From: Ruminococcus sp. AF31-8BH
GTDB taxonomy: Bacteria > Bacillota > Clostridia > Lachnospirales > Lachnospiraceae
DNA length: 64,000 nucleotides
Reading direction: 5' to 3'
Assembly: GCF_003460605.1 (NCBI RefSeq)
Contig: NZ_QTVN01000005.1
Coordinates: forward strand, 219,678 to 283,677
In this document: positions 36,204 to 44,260 of the stretch, in pieces
How positions within the stretch are numbered: position 1 is the first letter of the stretch
Layout: the number at the start of each line of letters is the position of its first letter
The notes under the pieces: generated by a model
The model's database searches: none
Told to the model about the DNA's origin: nothing
What the model saw: only the letters and a program-made list of their open reading frames with translations
Made by a program: the position numbers and the translations under genes

Positions 36204-38174
36204 ATGAGTAAGGACGAAAAGCGTACTCAGAGAGGCCCGGGAGGTTTCGAAGATAAAATAGATGCCGCCATGGCAGACCTGGAAGTGGATCTGGATGATG
36301 AGTTCCATGGGGCAGATTTTTTTGATGAAGAGGATACGCAGTCATCTGAGGATGGGGATTTCGATTCCTGGGATGACACAGATGAGGCCGATGATCAGGA
36401 GGACTCCGCAGAAGAGGATTACGAGGAAGAATATCCGGAGGAAGAGGAATACGATTCGGAGTATTCAGATGAATTTGAGGAGGAGTCTGAAGCGGACGAT
36501 GACGAGGAGGAGTCTGAAGAGTTTGATGAGGAAGATGATTCCTATGATGATGAATCAGATGTCCCACAGGAGCGTGAGCTTCAGGTAGAAGAATTTTCCA
36601 CAAGGTCCGGTCGGAAGAGAAGCCGCAGGGAGAAGAAAGAAAGTACTCAGAAACAGAGCGCCCGCCCCGCATCTCGTTCCGCTAGACCCACCAAGATTGC
36701 CTATGTTCCTATTTCTGAAGAAGAGCTGGACGAGAAAATCGTTCCCATCCAGAAAAAGAAGCATAAAGGCCTGAAGGTGACCGGAATTATTGCGGCCATT
36801 CTTGCAGTGACAGCAGGCTGTGCATATGGTGCAGTGACCTATTATTATGCGGACCGCTTTTTCGAAGGAACCTATATCAATGGGATCGACTGTTCCAACA
36901 AGACTGCCTATGAGGTGGAGCAGGCAATTGCCAGCACAGTGGAGGCTTATTCCATTGAGGTAACTTCCAGAAATCAGGATCCTCAGACTATCAGCGGAAG
37001 CCAAATTGGCTACCAGTACATGTCTGACGGTGAGGTACTGAACCTTCTGAAGCAGCAGAAGCCTTATGAGTGGGTGCGCGGCTTTATGGAGACAAGAAGC
37101 TACAACACACAGGAGAATGTAACCTTTGATAAGACTCTTCTCCAGAATGAGGTGAAAGCCCTGAACTGTGCCCAGCCGGAGAATCAGGTGGAGCCGGAGA
37201 ATGCCTATGTGGCAATGAATGGGGATGAATTTACCATTGTTCCGGAGACTGAGGGAAGCAAGCTGAAGGTGAAGGAAGCCTATAAGGCATTAGATGCAGC
37301 CATTTCCGGCAGCCAGACCAGCATTGATCTTGGCAGCACGCCGGATGTGTATGCAGTGGCAGCCGTGACCAGTGAGGATTCCACGCTTCAGGCAACAAGA
37401 GATGCTTATAACAACTACACCAAGGCGAGCATCACCTACACTTTTGGTGATCAGACGGTGACCCTTGACGGAAGCACACTGAAGAACTGGCTGCAGTTTG
37501 ACGAGAAGGGACAGCTGGTACAGGATGACGCATCCTTTACCCAGCATGTGAAGGACTTCGTGGCACAGCTGGCAAGCGAGCACAATACGGTAGGAACTAC
37601 CCGTTCTTTCAATACCACAAGCGGCAGAACCGTTTCTGTATATGGTTCTGCATACGGCTGGAAGATTGACCAGGACGCAGAGGCTGCACAGCTGACGGAA
37701 GAAATCCGTACTGGAACACAGACTACCCGTGAGCCTGTTTATTCCATGAGAGCCAATGCCTACGGCTACAATGATATTGGAAGCACTTATATTGAGGTGG
37801 ATCTGAGCAGCCAGCACATGTATTATTACCAGGGTGGCAGCATCATTTTTGATTCTGACATTGTTTCCGGTGATATCCGTTACGATGACAGAGCAACCCC
37901 TCCGGGAATTTTCACCCTGTATTACAAGAAGAGCCCGGATGTGCTCCGCGGTGCGAAGAAGCCGGACGGCACTTATGAATATGAGACTTCGGTTACCTAC
38001 TGGATGCCGTTCAATGGAGGAATCGGCTTCCACGATGCTACCTGGCAGGCTTACTTCGGAGGAGACCGCTACACCTATGCAGGCTCCCACGGATGTATCA
38101 ACATGCCGCTGGATGCAGCAGCAACCTTATACAGCATTATTGATACCAATGTGCCGATTGTTTGCTTTTACTAA
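36204..38174 (+). CDS. L,D-transpeptidase with acidic cytoplasmic tail
   Basis: 656 residues. Residues about 10-125 are highly acidic (Asp/Glu runs), 126-170 basic, a membrane helix spans about 188-208, then extracellular peptidoglycan-binding (PG_binding_4-like) repeats, and a YkuD domain from about 530. The catalytic motif SHGCINM lies near residue 629 with the upstream His in GFHDATW. Such enzymes form 3-3 crosslinks or attach proteins to peptidoglycan. ATG 36204 after GAGGAG. The acidic tail is longer than usual. Confidence 0.9.
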   Translation: MSKDEKRTQRGPGGFEDKIDAAMADLEVDLDDEFHGADFFDEEDTQSSEDGDFDSWDDTDEADDQEDSAEEDYEEEYPEEEEYDSEYSDEFEEESEADDDEEESEEFDEEDDSYDDESDVPQERELQVEEFSTRSGRKRSRREKKESTQKQSARPASRSARPTKIAYVPISEEELDEKIVPIQKKKHKGLKVTGIIAAILAVTAGCAYGAVTYYYADRFFEGTYINGIDCSNKTAYEVEQAIASTVEAYSIEVTSRNQDPQTISGSQIGYQYMSDGEVLNLLKQQKPYEWVRGFMETRSYNTQENVTFDKTLLQNEVKALNCAQPENQVEPENAYVAMNGDEFTIVPETEGSKLKVKEAYKALDAAISGSQTSIDLGSTPDVYAVAAVTSEDSTLQATRDAYNNYTKASITYTFGDQTVTLDGSTLKNWLQFDEKGQLVQDDASFTQHVKDFVAQLASEHNTVGTTRSFNTTSGRTVSVYGSAYGWKIDQDAEAAQLTEEIRTGTQTTREPVYSMRANAYGYNDIGSTYIEVDLSSQHMYYYQGGSIIFDSDIVSGDIRYDDRATPPGIFTLYYKKSPDVLRGAKKPDGTYEYETSVTYWMPFNGGIGFHDATWQAYFGGDRYTYAGSHGCINMPLDAAATLYSIIDTNVPIVCFY

Positions 38175-38206
38175 TTGATAACAAAAGAAGTGGAGAATAA
38201 GTTACT

Positions 38207-38503
38207 ATGAATATGGATTCCTTTGATTTGATCCTGACTGTAGCAGCTCTTGTAATGGGAGTAATGCTTCTTACCGGTCATGGAGATATTCTGATGAAAG
38301 GCGGAAATGCCGCCGAGCGTAAGAGACTTTACGACGAGAAAAAGATTCAGCTGATTTCCGGTGTGACATTACTCATTTTCGGAGTTCTCACCGGACTGGA
38401 TATGCTGATCAAGAGTTATGTGTATGATATTATTTACCTGGTACTGGTAATTGTCATCTTCATCGCTATGGTAGTTCTGATTCGTAAGAAATGTAAGAAA
38501 TAA
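38207..38503 (+). CDS. Small membrane protein, DUF3784-like
   Basis: 98 residues with three hydrophobic segments (about 8-26, 50-67, 74-92). The loop GGNAAERKRLYDEKKIQ is reminiscent of DUF3784 proteins. It is 32 bases behind the transpeptidase and likely co-transcribed. Function unknown. Confidence 0.65.
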   Translation: MNMDSFDLILTVAALVMGVMLLTGHGDILMKGGNAAERKRLYDEKKIQLISGVTLLIFGVLTGLDMLIKSYVYDIIYLVLVIVIFIAMVVLIRKKCKK

Positions 38504-38510
38504 AACGTAA

Positions 38511-38556
38511 AAGCGCCTGCATCTCGGGAAAAGTTGGATGCAGGCGCTTGTTCTTT
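38511..38556. terminator. Terminator after the small membrane protein
   Basis: A 13-bp perfect stem AAGCGCCTGCATC/GATGCAGGCGCTT followed by TTCTTTT. Confidence 0.85.
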
Positions 38557-38696
38557 TGTAGAAAGTACAGTTGTCCATAGTCATGATAGATAGTGGAAAG
38601 CAACGAAAGAGTACTTCAGCCAGAAATACTTTTTTCAAAAAGTAGTGATGAAAATGGAAACTTTGTTAGAAGTATCCTTTGGCAAAAAAATTGCAA

Positions 38697-38733
38697 GCTG
38701 ACATTATTCTGGAAAAATCAGAATAATGTCAGC
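38697..38733 (-). terminator. Terminator of the HAD hydrolase
   Basis: A 15-bp stem (38697-38711 with 38719-38733) overlaps the end of the gene, and AATTTTTTTG follows on the - strand. Confidence 0.8.
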
Positions 38734-39332
38734 AGATCCATCGGCTTCTCAATCACATAATCCGGTGTATCCACCTGCCCAAAGCCATAAGAGGCAAATA
38801 CAAATGGCACTTCCGCCTCCTGACAGGCCTGGTAATCCCCGAAGGTATCACCCACATAGACAGGTGCCTTCAGCTCATATTTTTTCGCAATTGTCTGGAT
38901 ATTGGCAGCCTTAGCCTCGCCTGTATCCCCCGGGCAGAGATGTCCTGTGAAATACTTTCCAAGCCCTGTTTTTTCAAATACAAGCTCAATATATCCAGCC
39001 TGGCAGTTGCTGACCACAAAAAGTGGATAGCGCTTACTCAGTTCCCTCAGGGTATCTTCAAGCCCTTCATAAACCGGCGCCCCTTTTTCTCTCAAAAGTT
39101 CATGCTCTGCATGGCAGCAAAGGTCAATGATTCGAAGCTGCTCAGCCTCTGTCTGATCGGGAAGAATCGCTTTCGCAATATCCGGAAGCAGTCTTCCGAA
39201 AAGCCCCTTCAGCTGATCCGCCGTCACCCGGATGTCAATCTTTTCTTTCTCCAAAACTTCATTCCAGGCCTGCGCCACAACATCTGTGGAATTCCATATA
39301 GTACCGTCAACGTCAAAAATAATACTGTCCAT
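38718..39332 (-). CDS. HAD-family phosphatase
   Basis: 204 residues. Motif I DVDGTIWNS, motif II VVSNCQ, motif III Lys near APVYVGDTFGDYQAC which is motif IV. Cap domain between. The pattern is that of phosphoglycolate phosphatase or beta-phosphoglucomutase-like HADs; the first Asp is nucleophile. Substrate unknown. Confidence 0.87.
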   Translation of the reverse strand: MDSIIFDVDGTIWNSTDVVAQAWNEVLEKEKIDIRVTADQLKGLFGRLLPDIAKAILPDQTEAEQLRIIDLCCHAEHELLREKGAPVYEGLEDTLRELSKRYPLFVVSNCQAGYIELVFEKTGLGKYFTGHLCPGDTGEAKAANIQTIAKKYELKAPVYVGDTFGDYQACQEAEVPFVFASYGFGQVDTPDYVIEKPMDLLTLF

Positions 39333-39539
39333 TAGAGGTCTTTAGTCCTTTCTGGTGTTTTTACACTGATTTCATTTTATATAGGAAGTTTAAAAAATGC
39401 AATGTTTTTATTTAGATAATTTTTAGCTGGCTTTTTGCGGATTTTATGTTATGATAAGAAAGTCAGTTACTGTTTTTGACCTGTTGGTCAGTTTTTGGCA
39501 GGATCAGATTACATGTCAGACAGTAACGCGAGGTGAATC

Positions 39540-40229
39540 ATGAAATACGAAAATATTACAGAAGGCCGTTTTCTTGACCGTCCCAATCGGTTTATTGCCC
39601 ATGTGGAGATTGGCGGGCAGATCGAGACGGTTCATGTAAAGAACACAGGCAGATGTAAAGAGCTTCTGGTCCCAGGGGCGCAGGTCTTTTTGGAAAAGAG
39701 CGGCAACCCGGCGAGAAAGACAGCTTACGATCTGGTCTGCGTCAATAAAAGCGGACGCCTGATCAACATGGATTCCCAGATTCCCAATAAAGCAGCGCTG
39801 GAATGGGTAAAGGCAGGTCATCTTTTCACGGAAGAGGTTCAGGTGACGCCTGAGAAAACCTACGGCAATTCCAGGTTTGACCTTTACGCCTGCTCGGACA
39901 GAAGAAAGGCTTTCATCGAAGTGAAGGGAGTAACTCTGGAAGCTGATAACGTAGCGCGTTTCCCAGATGCGCCTACCGCAAGAGGCGTGAAGCATGTAGA
40001 AGAGCTGATTCGCTGCATGGAAGACGGCTACGAGGCATATCTTCTTCTGGTAATCCAGATGAAAGGAGTCACAAGGTTCGAGCCTAACTGGGATACCCAC
40101 CGTGAATTCGGGGAAACCTTACAAAAGGCGCAGAAAGCAGGCGTGCACATTCTTGCTTACGACTGTCTGGTAGAACCGGACCGCATGGAGATCCAGGACC
40201 CTGTGCCTGTCCGTTTGGAAAGAGATTAG
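39540..40229 (+). CDS. sfsA: SfsA family protein
   Basis: 229 residues, typical SfsA. FLDRPNRFIAHVEIGG, HVKNTGRCKELL and the nuclease-like SRFDLYA...FIEVKGVTLE core (D-x(n)-E-x-K, PD-(D/E)XK type) are visible. SfsA in Escherichia coli stimulates maltose metabolism and binds DNA; the nuclease-like fold suggests nucleic acid processing, not settled. Followed by mutY 34 bases later. Confidence 0.93.
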   Translation: MKYENITEGRFLDRPNRFIAHVEIGGQIETVHVKNTGRCKELLVPGAQVFLEKSGNPARKTAYDLVCVNKSGRLINMDSQIPNKAALEWVKAGHLFTEEVQVTPEKTYGNSRFDLYACSDRRKAFIEVKGVTLEADNVARFPDAPTARGVKHVEELIRCMEDGYEAYLLLVIQMKGVTRFEPNWDTHREFGETLQKAQKAGVHILAYDCLVEPDRMEIQDPVPVRLERD

Positions 40230-40263
40230 TGCCATTCTATGGCAGTAATTTGGAGGAAATAAA

Positions 40264-41319
40264 ATGACAGATGAGTTTATACAGCCTCTTCTTGGGTGGT
40301 ACGATGAGAACAAGCGGATTCTGCCCTGGCGTGATCAGCATAACGCTTATTACACCTGGGTGTCCGAGATCATGCTCCAGCAGACCCGTGTGGAAGCTGT
40401 AAAGCCCTATTTTGAACGATTTATCCGGGAGCTTCCTGACATACCAGCCCTGGCAGCCTGTCCCCAGGAGAAGCTTCTCAAGCTGTGGGAAGGCCTTGGC
40501 TATTACAGCCGCGTCCGCAACATGCAGCTGGCAGCCCAGGAGATGGTAGAAAAATATAATGGCAAACTTCCTGAAGACTTTTCCCTTCTTATCTCGTTAA
40601 AGGGTATAGGGAGTTATACAGCGGGGGCCATTGCCTCCATTGCTTACGGCATTCCCGTGCCGGCTGTAGATGGAAATGTTTTCCGCGTGGTAACCAGAAT
40701 GACAGAGGATTCCGAGGACATTACGAAGCCAGCCTTTCGTAAGAAAACAGAAAAAGCGCTCCAGGAAATTATTCCTGTGGATCGTCCAGGAGATTTCAAT
40801 CAGGCTATGATGGAACTTGGGGCAGTGGTGTGCGTCCCCAACGGACAGCCCAAATGTCTGATTTGTCCAGTGCGGGATTACTGCCTTGCAGGACTTCACG
40901 GAACCATGGAAAAATATCCGGTAAAGGCCCCGAAGAAGCCCCGAGTCATAGAAGAGCGCACAGTCCTTGTGATTCAGGATGGAAACTGTACCGCAATCCG
41001 CAAACGCCCTTCCAAAGGCCTTCTTGCCGGATTATACGAGCTTCCCAACACAGAAGGCTACTTAAGCCGTGAGGAAGCCCTGGACTATGTAAAAGACCTT
41101 GGCACAGAGCCCTTATATATAGAAGAATTGCCAGATGCCAAGCACATTTTTTCCCACATTGAGTGGCGAATGAAGGCATACCTGATCCGTGTGTCATCCT
41201 TAGAACAGACACACGCCCCAGGCATTCTTTTTGCAGATAAAAAAGAATCAGAGAGAAACTACGCCATCCCTTCCGCGTTTGGCGCATATGCGAAGTACAT
41301 GAAGGAGGAAATTCAATGA
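40264..41319 (+). CDS. mutY: A/G-specific adenine glycosylase
   Basis: Removes adenine opposite 8-oxoguanine. 351 residues. The helix-hairpin-helix with ISLKGIGSYTAGAIASIAYG, the catalytic Asp in VDGNVFRVVTRM, catalytic Glu in MLQQTRVEAVK. The Fe-S loop is CVPNGQPKCLICPVRDYC, spacing C-x7-C-x2-C-x5-C rather than the usual C-x6. C-terminal NUDIX-like domain present. Overlaps the next gene by 4 bases (ATGA). Confidence 0.95.
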   Translation: MTDEFIQPLLGWYDENKRILPWRDQHNAYYTWVSEIMLQQTRVEAVKPYFERFIRELPDIPALAACPQEKLLKLWEGLGYYSRVRNMQLAAQEMVEKYNGKLPEDFSLLISLKGIGSYTAGAIASIAYGIPVPAVDGNVFRVVTRMTEDSEDITKPAFRKKTEKALQEIIPVDRPGDFNQAMMELGAVVCVPNGQPKCLICPVRDYCLAGLHGTMEKYPVKAPKKPRVIEERTVLVIQDGNCTAIRKRPSKGLLAGLYELPNTEGYLSREEALDYVKDLGTEPLYIEELPDAKHIFSHIEWRMKAYLIRVSSLEQTHAPGILFADKKESERNYAIPSAFGAYAKYMKEEIQ

Positions 41320-42332
41320 AATTACTTAGTATAGCAATTCCATGCTACAATTCCGAAGCTTATATGGAGAAATGTATCCAGTCTCTTCTTCCGGGAGGAG
41401 ACGAAGTAGAGATTCTTGTAATCGATGACGGTTCCAAGGACAGAACTGCAGAGATCGCAGATCAGTATCAGGAGAAATATCCGAACATCGTCCGCTCCAT
41501 CCATCAGCCAAACCTTGGCCACGGCGGCGCCGTAAACACCGGTATCCACAATGCCCAGGGTCTCTATTTCAAGGTAGTAGACAGCGATGACTGGGTAAAC
41601 GAGGAATCCTACAAAGAAATCCTGAAAACTCTGGAGGACCTAGTAAAGGGCTCAAAGACCGTAGACCTTCTCATCAGCAACTTTGTATATGAGAAGCAGG
41701 GCGCAGCCCGCAAGAAGGTCATGCAGTACCGCCACTGCCTGCCAGTGAACCAGATCTTCACCTGGAACGAAGTAGGACGTATGCCTAAAGGAAAATATCT
41801 TCTCATGCATTCCATGATCTACCGTACCCAGTTGCTCCTTGAGTGCAATCTGACTTTGCCAGAGCACACTTTCTATGTAGACAATATTTTTGCATTTGAT
41901 CCACTTCCATATGTACAGAACATGTACTACCTGGACACCAATTTCTACCGCTACTTCATCGGACGTGACGATCAGTCTGTCAATGAGGCTGTTATGATCC
42001 GCAGAATCGACCAGCAGCTGCGCGTAAACAAGCTGATGGTCAATTCCTACACAAGCTGCGGCAGCATGAACAAGCGGGCAAGAGCCTACATGATCAGCTA
42101 CCTGGACATCATCACCACCATTTCCTCCATCATGCTGATCCGCTCCGGCACCAAAGAAGCCCTCGATAAGAAAAAAGAGCTTCTCGAGTACATCCGCTCC
42201 ACCAACCGTGTCCTTTACGGAAAACTTCGCCACAGCCTTATGGGCAACTTCATGAATCTCCCAGGCCGAGGCGGCCGCCGTGTCTCCGTAGCCGCCTACA
42301 AGATCTGTCAGAAGTTCTACGGCTTTAATTAA
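41316..42332 (+). CDS. Glycosyltransferase family 2
   Basis: 338 residues. GT-A fold: SIAIPCYNSEAYMEKCIQSL, then IDDGSKDRTAEIAD and the metal-binding VVDSDDWVNEESY (DxD). Its start overlaps the mutY stop by four bases, indicating translational coupling although the functions seem unrelated. It likely adds a sugar to a cell-surface polymer; no membrane helices. Acceptors unknown. Confidence 0.9.
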   Translation: MKLLSIAIPCYNSEAYMEKCIQSLLPGGDEVEILVIDDGSKDRTAEIADQYQEKYPNIVRSIHQPNLGHGGAVNTGIHNAQGLYFKVVDSDDWVNEESYKEILKTLEDLVKGSKTVDLLISNFVYEKQGAARKKVMQYRHCLPVNQIFTWNEVGRMPKGKYLLMHSMIYRTQLLLECNLTLPEHTFYVDNIFAFDPLPYVQNMYYLDTNFYRYFIGRDDQSVNEAVMIRRIDQQLRVNKLMVNSYTSCGSMNKRARAYMISYLDIITTISSIMLIRSGTKEALDKKKELLEYIRSTNRVLYGKLRHSLMGNFMNLPGRGGRRVSVAAYKICQKFYGFN

Positions 42333-42341
42333 CAATCCCCA

Positions 42342-42371
42342 GGGCGCTCGCTTCAGCGAAGCGCCCGTTTT
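42342..42371 (+). terminator. Terminator of the glycosyltransferase gene
   Basis: GGGCGCTCGCT pairs with AGCGAAGCGCCC (one bulge), then GTTTTTAG. Confidence 0.8.
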
Positions 42372-42385
42372 TAGTTAATAGGACA

Positions 42386-42427
42386 AAAAAGACGCGCCCT
42401 CCAATTCCTGGAGGTTCGCGTCTTTCT
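42386..42427 (-). terminator. Terminator of the PAP2 gene
   Basis: AAAGACGCG/CGCGTCTTT with inner CTCCA/TGGAG stem, T-run on the - strand (TTTTTTGTCC). Confidence 0.8.
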
Positions 42428-42432
42428 CATCT

Positions 42433-43122
42433 TTAGTAGCGTTTCCCGCGTTTATTCCGTCCAAATCTCTCTACAGCCACATCCCGTGCTTCTTCCCCCG
42501 CCTTCTGCGGATAAAAAAACAAATACCCAAACAGCGCCAATGTAGCCCCACAGCAAACATCAATCACAGAATGCTGCTTCAAAAACATAGTAGACATGAT
42601 GATCAGCAAGGTCAGAACCAAAGAACCATACCGAATGGCCTTCTTATCCCGAAGCGCCTCACAATTAGTCAGTGACATATGAATCGCCAGAGAGTTAAAC
42701 ACATGGATACTAGGAAGCACATTGGTCGGCGTATCCGTGCGATACAGCCACCGAACCGCGTCCGTAAACACATTCTCCCTAGGAAACTCCAACGGTCTTA
42801 AATGCAGCACATTGGGATACACATAAGACACGATCAGGAAAATGGTCATACCCATCATCATGTTGAAAACCAACTGATAATATTCTTTCTTATTCTTGTT
42901 CTTGAAGATGAAGTATAAAACTGTGACAACCTGATATGGAAACCATAACAGATAAGGGACAATAAAATACTCGCAAAATGGTATGTAATCATCAAAAACA
43001 GTGTCAATTGCATGGAATCCACGTACCGGTCTGTGCTCCAGATACCCGAAAAACATCAGGTAAACAATTGCATATACAAGTATGATCAGACCATGCTTAT
43101 ATTTCTTAATAAATTGTGCCAA
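42433..43122 (-). CDS. PAP2-family membrane phosphatase
   Basis: About 229 residues with six membrane helices. The PAP2 motif appears as LPSIHVFNSLAIHMS and KQHSVIDVCCG, the latter with the His-Asp pair; the first KxxxxxxRP motif is degenerate or absent. AGGAG lies eight bases before TTG 43122, while the GTG at 43131 overlaps it, so TTG is preferred. The diacylglycerol kinase gene lies directly upstream. Together they may handle phosphatidate/diacylglycerol or undecaprenyl phosphate. Confidence 0.82.
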   Translation of the reverse strand: MAQFIKKYKHGLIILVYAIVYLMFFGYLEHRPVRGFHAIDTVFDDYIPFCEYFIVPYLLWFPYQVVTVLYFIFKNKNKKEYYQLVFNMMMGMTIFLIVSYVYPNVLHLRPLEFPRENVFTDAVRWLYRTDTPTNVLPSIHVFNSLAIHMSLTNCEALRDKKAIRYGSLVLTLLIIMSTMFLKQHSVIDVCCGATLALFGYLFFYPQKAGEEARDVAVERFGRNKRGKRY

Positions 43123-43152
43123 GTCTTTCACTCCTTTTTCAAATCGTGGAGA

Positions 43153-44085
43153 TTATACCACAGGTAAAATGATTTTTAAAGGCTTTTTTTCAATAGAAAC
43201 TGTTAAATCCTGGCGGATTCCGCCGGATTCCCCATCAATATGGACGGGAAGAGCATTCTCGCTGTGAATATGAATGTCCCTGCAGGTCATAATATGTATC
43301 CCTTTAATTCCCGTATGCTTTCCGAAAAAAGCAGTAGGCAGGCAGAAAAGAAGCTTCAGCTTCCCAACGCCCTCCACCAGGATCATATCCAGCTGTCCGT
43401 CATCCGGCCGTGCATCCGGGCAGAACTTAAACCCGCCGCCCTCATATCTCTGATTCATAACTGCCGTAAAATATACGTGATCATAGGAAAAAGTATTCTC
43501 CCCATCCAATGTAACCGTCATTTTCCCCGGAGAAATAAAAATCAGCTGCTTTAAGGCAATAAAAAGATAGATCAGCTTTCCCAGTCCAAGACGATTGAAC
43601 ACCTTCTTAAGGGGAGTAGCAAGCACCTCCTGGCAGACTCCCGCGTCATATCCGATTCCTGTGCTGATGCCGAAATGGGACTTCTTTTCCCCGCGGATCA
43701 GATAAGGAACATCTATAGGAGCAATGCGCTCTGCCTTTAAAATATACTCAAGAGATTCCATAGGATCAAAAGGCAGTTCCATGCTTCTGCAAAAATCATT
43801 GCCCGAGCCTGTGGGAATGTAGCCGAAAACCACCCGGTCAAAATCTGTGATCCCGGTAAGCACCTCCTGAATGGTGCCGTCCCCTCCAATTGCGATCATA
43901 TAGACGGGCTCAGAATCGATCCCAAGTAAAGATGCCTCAGAAGCAATCTTTGTAGCATGTCCGGAATATCTTGTAAGGCAGTACTGGAAAGAAATTCCCC
44001 GAAGCAATAACTGCTGGTGGAGCTGGTCCCAGATGATACGTCCCCTGCCGGAGTGGGAATTTGGATTAACGATAAAATAATACAT
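43153..44085 (-). CDS. Diacylglycerol kinase-family lipid kinase
   Basis: 310 residues of the YegS/BmrU/DgkB group. IVNPNSHSGRGR begins the protein, IAIGGDGTIQEVLTGI carries the GGDGT site, and IPTGSGNDFCRS follows. It phosphorylates diacylglycerol or another lipid with ATP. Start ATG 44085 with GGGAGACATT. Upstream partner in a two-gene operon with PAP2; divergent from topB. Confidence 0.93.
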   Translation of the reverse strand: MYYFIVNPNSHSGRGRIIWDQLHQQLLLRGISFQYCLTRYSGHATKIASEASLLGIDSEPVYMIAIGGDGTIQEVLTGITDFDRVVFGYIPTGSGNDFCRSMELPFDPMESLEYILKAERIAPIDVPYLIRGEKKSHFGISTGIGYDAGVCQEVLATPLKKVFNRLGLGKLIYLFIALKQLIFISPGKMTVTLDGENTFSYDHVYFTAVMNQRYEGGGFKFCPDARPDDGQLDMILVEGVGKLKLLFCLPTAFFGKHTGIKGIHIMTCRDIHIHSENALPVHIDGESGGIRQDLTVSIEKKPLKIILPVV

Positions 44086-44182
44086 AATGTCTCCCTGTGT
44101 CGCTTTCTGGTTTCATAATAACATTGGACAGGCCGTATTACAAATTAATTTTGAAAAAATATCGTTAAAATTTTCTAAAGTA

Positions 44183-44191
44183 TGCTATACT
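44183..44191 (+). promoter_or_regulatory. topB promoter (extended -10)
   Basis: TGCTATACT, preceded by no strong -35. Confidence 0.5.
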
Positions 44192-44260
44192 GTTTCTTAT
44201 GACTTTCTTATGAAGGACTTAAGATTTTCCCTGATAGAATTTGATTTAGGAGTAAGGAAT

